Source of the DNA: Endocalyx cinctus
Lineage: Eukaryota; Ascomycota; Sordariomycetes; Amphisphaeriales; Apiosporaceae
DNA: 64,000 nucleotides
Direction: 5' to 3'
Assembly: GCA_001600455.1 (NCBI GenBank)
Contig: BCKC01000001.1
Location: forward strand, 1,266,441 to 1,330,440
The translations under genes and the position numbers were made by a program. Under the pieces are notes generated by a model. It did not search any database. It was not told the DNA's origin and worked only from the letters and a program-made list of their open reading frames with translations. Below, piece by piece: positions 45,006 to 55,804 of this stretch. The number at the start of each line of letters is the position of its first letter. The stretch's first letter is position 1.

Positions 45006-46667
45006 ATGTCAACTACACATGCCACGATCCTCGCCGAAGAGGGTCAATGTCAGTCATACCCTATGAGTGAACTACGACGCGCGCCGTCCGCCGTTGTAGC
45101 GGACCAGGCCAAAGCTGTCGAGGACCCAGAGATCTCGTCGCCAGGAAAAGAGCTGGGAAAAGGAGAGAACGATGTCTTTGAACGAGAGCCTCCTGTCACC
45201 CCGGTGGTCAAGTTATCCGTAGCCGGGTTTTCCTTTTTCTGCGCGGGAGTAAACGACGGCGCCTTAGGTCCTTTAATACCTTATATCATCAGGAGTTTTG
45301 GTATTGGAACTGGTGATATTGCCATTATGTAAGCTCATATTTAGATCTCTCTTGTTCAACGCTATAGTGAATAGACATATAAATATATAAATATATGAAA
45401 TAAATCAAAATACTGAGAGAGAACAGCTACGGAACGACGTTCGCGGGATGGCTCATCGCCGCCGTCACGAACCCAATTCTAACGGCGCACCTAACGCTAG
45501 GTCAGCTCCTAGCCATTGGCGCGGGTATGCAACTGCTTTCGCAAGCACTACGACCGTGGAGTCCTTTCCCGCTGTTCTGCATCACATTCTTCATCCAGTC
45601 CACCGGACTCGCGTACCAGGACTCGCACTCGAACACGTTCGTGAGCGGGCTGAAAAACGTGCCGCATCGGTGGCTCAGCTTCATCCACGCCTGCTACGCC
45701 CTAGGCTGCTTCGTCGGCCCTTTAATCGCCACCGCCATCGCGACTAGCGGCGGCTCCGCCGACGTCGACGGCTGGAAGCGGGTCTACTACGTGCTCCTGG
45801 GTATCTGCGTCCTGAACGTTACGGGCGTCATGGTCGGGTTCGGGGATACTTTATGGTCTAAGCTAGACAACGGGAGCAGCGGCAACAACAGCCAGGGGCA
45901 AGATCGGAAGAATAAGACCGCCCTTATAGACATGGGAAAGGCCCTCAAACTCAAAATCTTATGGCTAATAAGCCTGTTCTATTTCTTCTACCTCGGCGCT
46001 ATGCTCACCGCCGGTGGCTGGGTCGTGGAGTTCCTGACGGAGGTACGAGGGGGGAACTTAGCCGACGTAGGTTACGTGCCGACCGGTTTCTATGGCGGCT
46101 TGCTCGCCGGACGATTATTCTTAGCCGAGCCTACCTACCGGTTCGGCGAGCAGAGGATGATTTTGGTCTACAGCGGCCTTTGCGTGGCCTTGCAGCTCGT
46201 CTTCTGGCTACAGCCTAACATCATCGGAAGCGCCGTGGCTCTGAGTTTCATAGGCTTCTTCTCCGGCCCCTCTTTTGCCACGGTAAGTATCCGCACCTTT
46301 TCTTTCATCTCTCTAAGTTCGGAATTACAAATGCGGATTATATGAAATTGACGTTGATTTCTTAAACAGGGTATGTCGGTCGCCTCTAAGCTCCTCCCGC
46401 GAGAATTGCAGACCTCTGCATTAGGTGAGAAAAGATAACTATATGATTTAAGCCCCACGCATTTTGAAACTCAAAGATACTGACGACAGTTTATCAGGAT
46501 TTATATTTGTCATCGCTCAAGCTGGAGGCGCACTCTTCCCGTCCATCACAGGTATAATCGCCACGAGAGTGGGAGTTGCGGTATTGCAACCCATCGTATT
46601 AGCTCTTTTCGCGATAGGCGGGATCATATGGTGGATGATACCCAAAGTACCGCGTCGTGATGAATAA
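45006..46667 (+). CDS. Major facilitator superfamily transporter (BSC6-like)
   Basis: Four exons, 45006-45328, 45427-46282, 46370-46424 and 46498-46667, give 467 aa. The first ~65 residues are hydrophilic and cytosolic. Helix 1 follows at FSFFCAGVNDGALGPLIPYI, where GVNDGALGPLIPY is characteristic of this MFS branch. About 12 helices follow, with a hydrophilic central loop (a DNGSSGNNSQGQDRKNKT stretch). The end, WWMIPKVPRRDE, leaves a short cytosolic tail. The sequence resembles yeast Bsc6-type transporters, whose substrate is unknown. The second donor (ACG|GTAAGT) and the short 55-nt third exon were placed because they continue the helix through GMSVASKLLPRELQTSALGF. Substrate and membrane location cannot be told from the sequence. 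Confidence 0.88.
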
Positions 46668-47661
46668 ACGAGAACCAACCCGCTCGTAAGGCCATTTATT
46701 TCAAAATCCATTGTACCGTGTAATGTTCAAAGTAAATATGGGTTGTTATCGCTCCAAGGAGTCGTTATGGGTCACTACACTACTTATGAAGTAGTTAGCG
46801 CAAATTATACAGTATATAAAGTTAATATTTATACCACACACACAGTACGTAGCAAAAATCTTTTATTTCTAGCATTTTATTTACCCTGTGAAAATTTCTT
46901 CCTTCTGTCCTCATCTCTCTCTCAACTTCATCATCAACCGCAAAAAGTTTTCTTATGCCAACGCATAACCACAACGATATACTCTTTGAAATCGCATCAA
47001 TATGGTTTAATAAGCGTCTTTCTGTATAGTCATGTGGCGTTTAATCATAAAAAAGAGCTCGTCGCTTCACCAAGGTACCAAAAGATTTTGCCTTTGAGGT
47101 AAGATGCAGGAATAATTAGCGAAGACGTGAAGGGAAAAGTGTACAACGCTATACCTTCAGTATACTCTATCCTTAGAGATATCATATATGTTTTCTTATT
47201 TTCCTTTGTTTCAGTCATACTATTTTATATAGGAATCAGCTTCAACTTATGCTAGAGCTTGCCGTCTCGATACACAGACAGCGCGCAAGTGTGGACAATG
47301 AAGCAAGATGAAAATACAGTCCGGCGACAAATAAACGTCTCGGGTTCCGATGAGGACCCTTAGTCTCTAGTTTGATCTTAGACAGACCGGAGTTGGGTTC
47401 TTGTTGGAGACATTGTCTTAGAAATTTTATTTTATTTTATTTTATTTAATTCTGCATCCCAGTTCCGTAGACGAATTGCATCCTTGTGATTGTATATACT
47501 ACTCTTCAATCACCAAACTCGATTTATCTGATTGCTACCAGGAGTATACAAAATATAGATCAAGGCAACTTTACATCTTGCTATCGGGCGGTGGTCTGCA
47601 CATCTAGTTTTAGCAGCCATCCTTGGAAATTAAGAAAACTATCCCATGTTTTAATACTTAC
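46668..47661. other. Convergent spacer
   Basis: AT-rich gap between the MFS and glyoxalase II genes, which converge. It contains a TTTTA pentamer repeat near 47424-47447. No gene is seen. Confidence 0.6.
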
Positions 47662-49114
47662 TCACTTGAAGTTGTTCTTCATCTCGCGTAGCTTGGCCAT
47701 AACTTCAATGGGGTCTGTCTGGCCGGTCGCTTTTTGGATCTCAGGATCCTGTAGGAAATGATCAGCCCGGTGAATTATATGGGAGTATTTCATATCCTGT
47801 CATATCCTTACCTCTAATCTCATGAATACGTTGTGCTCCTGGACGTGAGGTTAGCTCCACTCTAGAAACTTTGGTAGTATACGACAACTTACCTTCTCAT
47901 CTCCGATGGTAAATTTACCCTGTGTCTCCTTGTTGCTATCGGCAAAAGCCTGAAGGTTTTTGACCGCGGCGCTTTGCAGAACCGAGATGCCAAACTTGAC
48001 GTTCGACTTGGTATATTCGTGACCGGGCTATGACATGTTTAGACGGATCCTTTAGCATGAATGGACGTTAAACTTACGTAGACTTTCGTCTCATTCGGAA
48101 GCGATCCCAAAGTCTTGTTCAGAGCAGTATCCATCTCTTCAGCTGTGCCTTCAAAGAATCTACCGCAACCTATTTTCCTGCATCAGCTCTTATAGCTCTT
48201 GGATAAAATACCTACATGAGGTTTCAAAAGTTTTCAAGGAGTTTTTGACCGAAGACTTACCACCGTGGAACAGAGTGTCTCCGGTAAATACGACCTTTTC
48301 ATCGCCATCTTGCATAAACCAGCAGATGCTGTCCTGGGTGTGGCAAGGAGTGTACAGTCCCTTTACAGCGATGCTACCGATGCTAAAGCCTTCGCCATTG
48401 GCGGGGGTCCTCGTCACACCTTCACAGTCTTTACCGCCAATGATGGGTAAATCTGTCATGCCAAGCTCACCCAGCTATATGAGAAAACACAATATTAGAA
48501 CACATGCTCAAAGGTTATTCTAGATAATTATTAAATATACTAACCAACTTCTTGTTTCCACCGGCATGGTCCCAATGACTAGGTTGACCTATAGTGAGTA
48601 CTCCAAAGAGCTGCACGTGCGGAGAAGGATGAAAACATACTGGTGAGTGTTAACTACAGCCGTGAGGTTGATCTGGCCGCTTTGCATAGCTTGCTTCAGG
48701 ACGGGTGCAACTCTACGCATGGGTGTTAGATGACGACGTTGGTAAATGCGAAGTCAGCAGATGCATAGAATAATATTCTTACTCTTCCGGGTGTGCCGGG
48801 TCAACGATAACGGCATCTTTAGACTTGTCATCGACGACGAGGTAGGCGTAGTTGTCACTACTCCCCGTCCCTAAAGTTGTGCGTTAATACACCGAGGTTC
48901 TACGCAATGATTTTCTTCTCGTTTTTTCAATCAAATATAGTAGTACATACACATGGGAATCGACTGGATATGCATGGCGCGGATAAGTGCAGGCTAGGAC
49001 CTTGAAGTTAGCGTAAGTTAAGCGGAGTCTCAACCATGAATTGCTTACGTTTGTTGAAGTAAAAGTACCAATTCTTCGTGAGATGAGCGGTCTTGCTCTA
49101 GTGATGAAATTCAT
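47662..49114 (-). CDS. GLO2: Hydroxyacylglutathione hydrolase (glyoxalase II)
   Basis: Ten short exons (49114-49049, 48993-48951, 48870-48783, 48712-48641, 48578-48545, 48474-48261, 48169-48078, 48027-47893, 47838-47812, 47748-47662) join to 285 aa. The enzyme hydrolyses S-lactoylglutathione to lactate and glutathione, the second step of methylglyoxal detoxification. The metallo-beta-lactamase site THHHWDHAGG is made across an intron (CA|T), and [15 protein letters not shown] and PGHEYT supply further metal ligands. Exon 1 codes a basic, Arg/Ser-rich leader ([20 protein letters not shown]) typical of mitochondrial import. An internal Met29 starts MHIQSIPMW, the usual start of cytosolic forms, so one gene may make both. 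Ten exons in 1.45 kb is dense for this window. Confidence 0.93.
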
Positions 49115-51618
49115 GGGGATCTGTGCTGTGAAACTCTATGATGGAGTCTGTCGTCGTGATATATAGGTATTATTATGCGCTGACAAATTGACGACATCTT
49201 ATTGAAGTAAACTGATACCACAGATGCATGATACTTGCGTTTTGTGTACCAATAATGACGTAGATATCATGAACAGTCCGCCAGCAGCTGGTTGGGTATA
49301 CTCGGGACTGCCAAGGTGGAGTAGGAGTCGTCCGTTGTAGGAACAAATACCTAGAATCCTCCCTACCTGGAATAGCTGCGTGGGTTAACGTAAAATGTTT
49401 CGATATCAAACAGCATATCAAACAGGATGTACGTATTTGAATTATCTACTTAGTATATCCGAAGTCTCAATTGTCTTTTTTTTTTTTTTTTTTTTGGTTA
49501 AAGGCCCTCTTCCTAAAGTCATCAAGAATTAAGAGGGTCACTCCCTTCTGTACCGAGCGCTTAATTATCCATGGTGGTTGCATATACGGGTGGGACGGAG
49601 GGCCCAAACAGTGGCTTGTATCACCGCATGTAAATAAGGCAAACCAGATAGTTTGGTCAGCTTATATATTGTTGCCCTTTAGGAAATGAAATAAAAATAA
49701 ATATCGAGTATTAATATTAATTCTAGGGGGTCATGTACTTCAAAAGTATACCAACGAAGTTGGACAAATCAGATGGAAGGAGAGAAATGACAAAATAAGG
49801 GAGTAAACGATGATTGTCTATTGTTCAAGCTGCTTCGTGGCGGGGAGCTGGGCACGAGACCTTAAAACCAACAAGAGTACTGTTATCAAATCCACTTGGC
49901 CAGAAAGCAACCCGTCAGCCCGTTTGTGCAACCGCTCAGCTAGTTGTCAGGAAAGTATCACTAATCTAGCATTGCGTTTTTATGTCAAAGAACTGGCCCA
50001 GACCAAGACTTGCGATGGTTAACCATCATGAACCACCCATCAATAAGCTAAAAGATTGCGGGTATCGTCCACATAATGACACATGCCAACAGCTGATAAC
50101 TGGATTCTCATCGGCTACACTCTTTTGAAAGGTCGAATGGCCGCTGGCTGACGAGCGGGCAGTGAATCGGCCCTGTTCCTCATCTTCCTCTAATAGGAAT
50201 CTAGAAGCTGGAGGGTGACTTCCGACCCGAGCGACACGCTACCTGATCGCGGTATTACGAACCGGGTCTCGGAGCCGCGACCGCTCCGACATTGCCGTCG
50301 TTAACCCGGAAGAAGCAGACCGTGCGTCTCGCGCTCGTTAATGGAAGACTCGGTTTACTTCCGGCGTGGTCAGATTGGGTGATTCGACGACTCAAGAGAG
50401 CGTCTACGTCTAGGACATAGCCCGCGAAAAAAAAAAAAAAATCCAGAAGATACACTGAAGGAGCGAGGCTTCTACCTCATTACCCCCTATTTAAAATCGT
50501 GGATCAATAGCTGTTTGCGCCAAGGATAATAGCAAACCCGACCGCAAGGGGAAAAGGCACGAGCCTCGTTGGTGTACGGGGTACATAGGGAGATACGGAG
50601 CTAGAAAAGGAGATACTCTACTTAATTCGCTTGACTTTTTCTTCTTAATTTCGTTTTTCATTTCTTGTCCATTTCACCAGTAGAGCCATATACAATCTTA
50701 CCTATCACTTTCTGGATTATGTGATCTCGTGTTTGATACGTCAACTTCTGCGTAACCTTCGTAGCCTCTAGAGAGATGGATAATGGATATACGGCGGTCT
50801 GAGTGGTGAGTGGGTAACAGCCACAAAGGAGATAGCCACCAAGTTAGCCACCCCCCTGTTCAGCGCATGTTTGTGCGGTGCAGTTGTAACATCAGGCACA
50901 GACTCTCTCCAATTCGGTCTCGTTTCCAGGTACCGTCACATTTTGGTCCAATAAATGGGATGTTTGCTGTAAGACACAGGCGCCGCAGGGGGTGGTGGTT
51001 TTTTTAATCTTTAGAGGCGAAAAAAAAGTCCATGCCTGTTTCAGAGGGATACGGACGCCCATCCTCCTGATTCACCTCAGCTCTCTTTTTTTGTCCAACG
51101 GCCTTAAGTGACGTTACTCTTTTTTTTACGTGAGGATTTCTTTCTTTAAGCTCAGCTGCCCCCTATTTCGATTAAAGGGAAAAATACCACCACCCTTGTC
51201 ATTGCTGGTTTAAGGTAATCCCAAGATATACATATATATATATATATATATATTTGCCTGGTCTTGTAATAATACATTTTACTACTTCCAATATAAAATT
51301 GTTGGTTAGTTTATCTTTTCTTTGTCAAAGCTGTATAATAACTTGAGACAACAAGGTCCACTGTAATAAGTCCCAGTTATACCATTACTTTTTTAAAGGG
51401 GCTTGGCAATCTTGATAGACACGACGGGAACCCCACTACCTTATTCCTCTCTATTCTCCCCCTCTAAATCAAGTCAGCTCTTCGAAGTTATAAAATAGAA
51501 GTGTATCAAGCCAACTTCGAGAGTGAAATAGAAACTGTTGAATTGTGCGAAAGAGCGACTTCTATTAAACATTTCTATAGACAAGAAAAAAAAGAGTAGA
51601 AACCCCATTACGATCAAC
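49115..51618. other. Divergent spacer, 2.5 kb
   Basis: Lies between the start codons of GLO2 and the eIF4E gene. It holds a poly-T run near 49475-49494, an A-run near 50427, and a TA repeat at 51228-51253. Short frames have no family resemblance. The last ~200 bp before 51619 are likely the eIF4E leader. Confidence 0.5.
51228..51253. repeat. TA microsatellite
   Basis: AT/TA dinucleotide run with one interrupting C near its start. Confidence 0.8.
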
Positions 51619-52639
51619 ATGGCTACGAGACCGACACTGTTCACGAGGGGGCTCTCTTCCCTCTCCCAGAGCACCACCGATCCGAACTCGCCCAACGTCG
51701 GGTCGCCCGCCGAGCAACGAGACGACGCGAAGCGAAACTTCCTTAAGACGATGCGAGCTCTGCCTACTCAACACTACTGGCATGTTTGGTTTGACAGGTA
51801 AGCTTTTATTTATTTGTGTTATATTTCGTCCCCCCCTTTTTATCTCAGACCCTATTTTACGTACGTTACTTAAAAAAAGCTAACCTTAAAACCAAAATAA
51901 CAATAATAAATAGACAAGCCAAAGACCAAAAGAAGTCGGACGACGGCGGCAACAGCAGCGAAAACTACCAGGCCTCGCTGGAGCAGCTCGGGGAGAAGAT
52001 CGAGTCGGTTCAGGACTTCTGGCGGTACGCCAACAACACGCCCGTCGACCAGATCAAGATGCGCGAATCCATATACCTGTTCAAGAGCGGCTTTAAGCCC
52101 ATCTGGGAGGACCGACGCAACATCCAAGGCGGCAGCTGGACCTTCCGCATGCCCAAGTCGTCCGGCCCCGAGTTCTGGACGCGCATCCAGCTCATGGCGA
52201 TCGGGGAGAAGCTTCAGGAGGCGCTTGCCGAAGGTAAGATAAAAAAACCCTTTCTTTTCTTTTTCTATTTACCTTTCATAATCTTCCAGGAAGAATAACA
52301 ATAAATAATAATAATACTAATTTCTGCAAAAAAAAAAAAAAACAAATACGTATAGGTGACCAACTCTGCGGCGTCGGTCTCTCCGTCCGTTTCAACTCCC
52401 ACCTGATCTCCATCTGGCACCGCGACGCGTCGAAGCAGAAGTCGATCGACGGCATGCTCGAAGCCGTCCTCGAAGAGCTGCCGCCCGAGCTCCGACCCAA
52501 GTCCGACAACTACTTCTACAAGAAGCACTCGGATCACGCCGGCTTCAAGGCCCCTCCCGAGCTCCAGGCCGTCCTAGACTCGCAGAAGCGGGCTCAGGAG
52601 GCGTTGGCCGCTAAGAACGCAGGCGCGGGCGAGGAATAA
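51619..52639 (+). CDS. eIF4E-family cap-binding protein, class II-like (4EHP/eIF4E2-like)
   Basis: Three exons, 51619-51797, 51914-52233 and 52356-52639, give 260 aa. The fold is marked by LPTQHYWHVWFDRQ, IESVQDFWRYANN, LFKSGFKPIWEDRRNIQGG, WTRIQLMAIGEKL, GVGLSVRF and ISIWHRDAS. In KPIWED the Trp-Glu pair that stacks on and hydrogen-bonds the m7G cap is kept. The other stacking position, tryptophan in classical eIF4E, seems to be a tyrosine in ENYQASLEQLGEKI, as in class II proteins. These bind capped mRNA, often repressing translation or acting on subsets of messages, in the cytosol. The N-terminus (~40 residues) and Ala/Glu-rich C-terminus are extensions. A frame running further upstream to 51538 lacks an ATG, so 51619 is the start. 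Confidence 0.88.
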
Positions 52640-53670
52640 AACAACGAAAAAAAAAAAAAAAAAGAAAAGAAGATACCTACCGAAACGAAACGAATTGAAA
52701 GAAATAGAAAATGAAACAAACAGAAGAACGATAAAATACAGCACTAAAGAATACAGGAGAGATGGGATTTATGGACATAACGTAACAGAAGGAAATCAAA
52801 TGGATATACATATATACATATATATATCTGCTTGGAATATTCCCCTCTATTTGAGTTTCGTTATCAATAAGAGAAGAAGGATAAAAGGACACAAATAGAA
52901 CCAGCGCTCGCAAAATTCCCTGCCACCAATGTCTCAAACGCTGGACCCTCGCGGGGGGTAAGGGCAAAGAAGGTGGTTGGATTATGACTTATTTTCTTTG
53001 CATACTCTTCTGGCGTTTTGTTTTAAGATTGATTATACGTTTTCTCTTGAGAAAGGATTTGGCTTGTCCAAAACCTAGGGAATGATACACCTATGGCGTG
53101 TGCTTTTGAAAAAGTCACGACACTATAGAAATCAAATATCATGAGCTCATGACTTTTAAGGGTTGTTCATTTTCTTCGCAATAAATCAAAATATGTTCGT
53201 GACGCATTGGTATTATCTGTGCTATAATCTCCCTCCAATTGGATGGATATATGTCTAATCTAGAGGCGACTAATACCCAGCCTTATGCATTGATTCATGT
53301 AATCATGACTTCCCAGCCCCCAACTGCGAGTTACGAGGGTAACTCCAACCTCTCGTAACTCTCACCGCGACGCTGTTCGAAAAGTATATTTTCTATGTGA
53401 CCCCCCTTCAGATTGTTTCATAAAAACCCAAGGGTCTACACCCCTAAAGCTTGACCTCGATTCTAGTAATTAAGAGTATCGCGAAGCCTTCGAGTATAGG
53501 CGACGCGCAATCCTCCATCTCCCACCATCTCTCAACGACGGAATTCTTCTCTCGGCCATAGGGTAGATGCGGCGGTCGATTTTCAGGGCGAATCGATATA
53601 GATGCGATTCTCCGTATCACCACCATTGTTTTTTCTTTCTTTCTGCTCGCAGCAATATTCCTCCCTCCAC
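52640..53670. other. Convergent spacer
   Basis: AT-rich gap between the eIF4E and EF-hand genes, which converge. It contains TATA/CATA-type repeats near 52800-52830. No gene is seen. Confidence 0.6.
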
Positions 53671-54490
53671 TCACTTCCAAGCCCCAGCCCTCCTCATGAC
53701 CTGTTCGAACTCGTCCCTCGAGACGCCCTTCCCCACGCCCTTGCCCCCGTTCGCTTCGAGGATCATATCCTTGAGGAGCTGTTCGTCCACCTCGTCGTCC
53801 GGTTTCAGGGTCAGAGCTATCCTCTTGAGGTGAGCCAGGGTCAGCATCTGCGCTCCTCCTCCTCCTCCTCCCGAAGAAGAGGAATCTCCCGCGTTAGCGA
53901 ACAATCGGAAAGCTTCGTCCACCTCGGCCTGCCTAGCCTCCTCGTCTTCCTCGTCCGCTTTGGCGTGCAGCTTGAGGGCGCAGATGGCTACGAACGGCTC
54001 GTACGAGGCGTACCCTTCGTCTTCGGGGTCGAGGATCTCGAGAAATTCTTTCAGTTCGGGTTTCGTCGGTGGGATTCCTAACGCACTATTTTTTAAAGGG
54101 GGAAAAAAAAAGAGAATTAATAGATTAGTTAAGATCTCTCACAGAGAAGGGGGTATAATAAAAACATACACCATAGCTCTCCTCACGTCGTCCGTCGGTA
54201 TGACCCCTTCCTTCTCCCCCTCCATGGGTCGCGCGAACAGCTCGAACGCGTTCTTAATCTCGGCCTCCTCGGTCGCCGTTATGTTATGTTCTTTGGCGAG
54301 CTTCGATCTCCGTTCTTTCGGCTGTTGGCCCGCCGAATTGGCCGCCGTCGCCGCTTTTCGTTTTGGGGGCTATTAAACATTCCGGAAGAACGCAAAACTT
54401 AGGTTAGCAGCTTTCCTTCTAATCGTCCCTATCTTTTTCTCTCACTCTCCACTCTGCCTCCGATAGAAGGAAAGACAAGATGCTCACCAT
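53671..54490 (-). CDS. Centrin/calmodulin-like EF-hand protein with degenerate loops
   Basis: Three exons give 205 aa. Exon 1 is only the ATG (54490-54488), with donor GTGAGC at once after it. Exon 2 is 54369-54170 (acceptor TTTAATAG) and exon 3 is 54085-53671. The spliced start reads MPPKRKAATAANSAG. The body follows the four-EF-hand plan of centrins: EIKNAFELF...VRRAMVALGIPPTKPELKEFLEILD...EAFRLF...LKRIALTL...MILEANGG...SRDEFEQVMRR. None of the four loops keeps a canonical set of calcium ligands: loop 1 is acidic but odd, loop 2 ends in Pro, loop 3 holds a Ser/Gly run of about 12 residues, and loop 4 is Gly/Lys-rich. It probably binds little calcium and may act as a structural subunit. The ATG-only exon is the least certain part. 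Confidence 0.75.
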
Positions 54491-55804
54491 ACTGAAAGGG
54501 ATAATACTGGAAATATGATTTCCGCGGCTTAGTATATGATATAGTATCACGTCGCGTGAAGTTTACGTACTCAGTGCATAGTAAATAAATTATCACTGAC
54601 GTAAGAGGACATCGCTGATAACACAGATAAGTAATTACTAAAGCACTTAATATACTGCATACATACATAATCCCCATTCCTTACATATGTGGTAAGTTAC
54701 GGGCAATGTCGAGATGCTCACGCTACAGAATCGTGAAAAAGGGTCACGTAGGATGGAACGAATTTACAGACCCATTACTTATAATCACGGTAAGTCTCTT
54801 TAGTTTATTGTTTTGAACATTGTGATTCGTAAATATTTAGGCATAGCTATAAATTTCTTTTATTTAATTGCATAAGACATACATGACGGGAATTCAAGTC
54901 CTTGGTCATCAGCTGTCCGGAGAGTATCAATTATTATTATATCTAACTCTCTTGCCAGTGTCTGCGTTGAAGTGGATTGGGTCGATTCCTAGAATCTTGA
55001 AGTGACATATTCTAGTTACCCATAAACTATAACCCCGGATATATTCTAGACTTGACGTCGAAAAGCATAGCAGAGCAATATCAGGTCGCTTCGTCTCTCA
55101 AACTCAGTCCTATCCTCGTTTTTTTCTCACTTCATTCCATAGCTAGAAGTCCGCGCAACAATGCGGAGCCGTGTGATCGCAAAGGATAATTTCGTCTTCG
55201 TCGTCAAATATGCAACTGGATAGCAGAACCACACGTCTTTTGTGAGATATGATCCCTTCTCACGCCCGTCGCCTATTACCATTCCCATAATAGAAAATAT
55301 AAAAACAAAAAAGACCTGCAGAAAAAGCAGCGCCCAAGCCCGAATTTCTTTTATCGGTGGGGGCAGCGAGTGACTGATCTGAATGAAAAGCTTCAAGGGA
55401 ATCCGAATGACGATGACGTCTTAGTCAACAGCTTAAGAAAGGAAAAAAAAACTTAATGACCCGACGAAATGGCCATACTGTTATTGGTCAACTTCTGGTC
55501 GAACGTCTGGAAAGGCACTATCAACGGTGCACTGTCGACTTAGTAGAAGTAGTTCTTATAGCGTGAAAGTATAGCACGAGACGTTTCTGTCTCGCGTAAC
55601 GTTCCGCCTAGAAAAAGTAAAAACGACAAAAGAAATCCGCAATGCCGAAGGGAAAAACCAATGGTATCAAAACGCTAGACGCCGTTTCGTGATATGCTTG
55701 CTTTGCCATGCAGTCAAGTCGTGAATGAACTTAGACATTATGCTAATAACGCCGTATGGGAATGACAGGTGAGAAGAGCACAAAATGCTGAACAAAAGTT
55801 CGAT
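54491..55804. other. Intergenic
   Basis: Upstream of the EF-hand gene and downstream of samB. AT-rich with no gene recognised. Short frames such as the one at 55127-55396 lack family features. Confidence 0.55.

Noticed and set aside
48541..48600. Acceptor at 48591 (CTATAG) for glyoxalase II exon 5
   Set aside because: It would bring in a stop codon. The acceptor 13 nt downstream (CCTAG) restores THHHWDHAGG.
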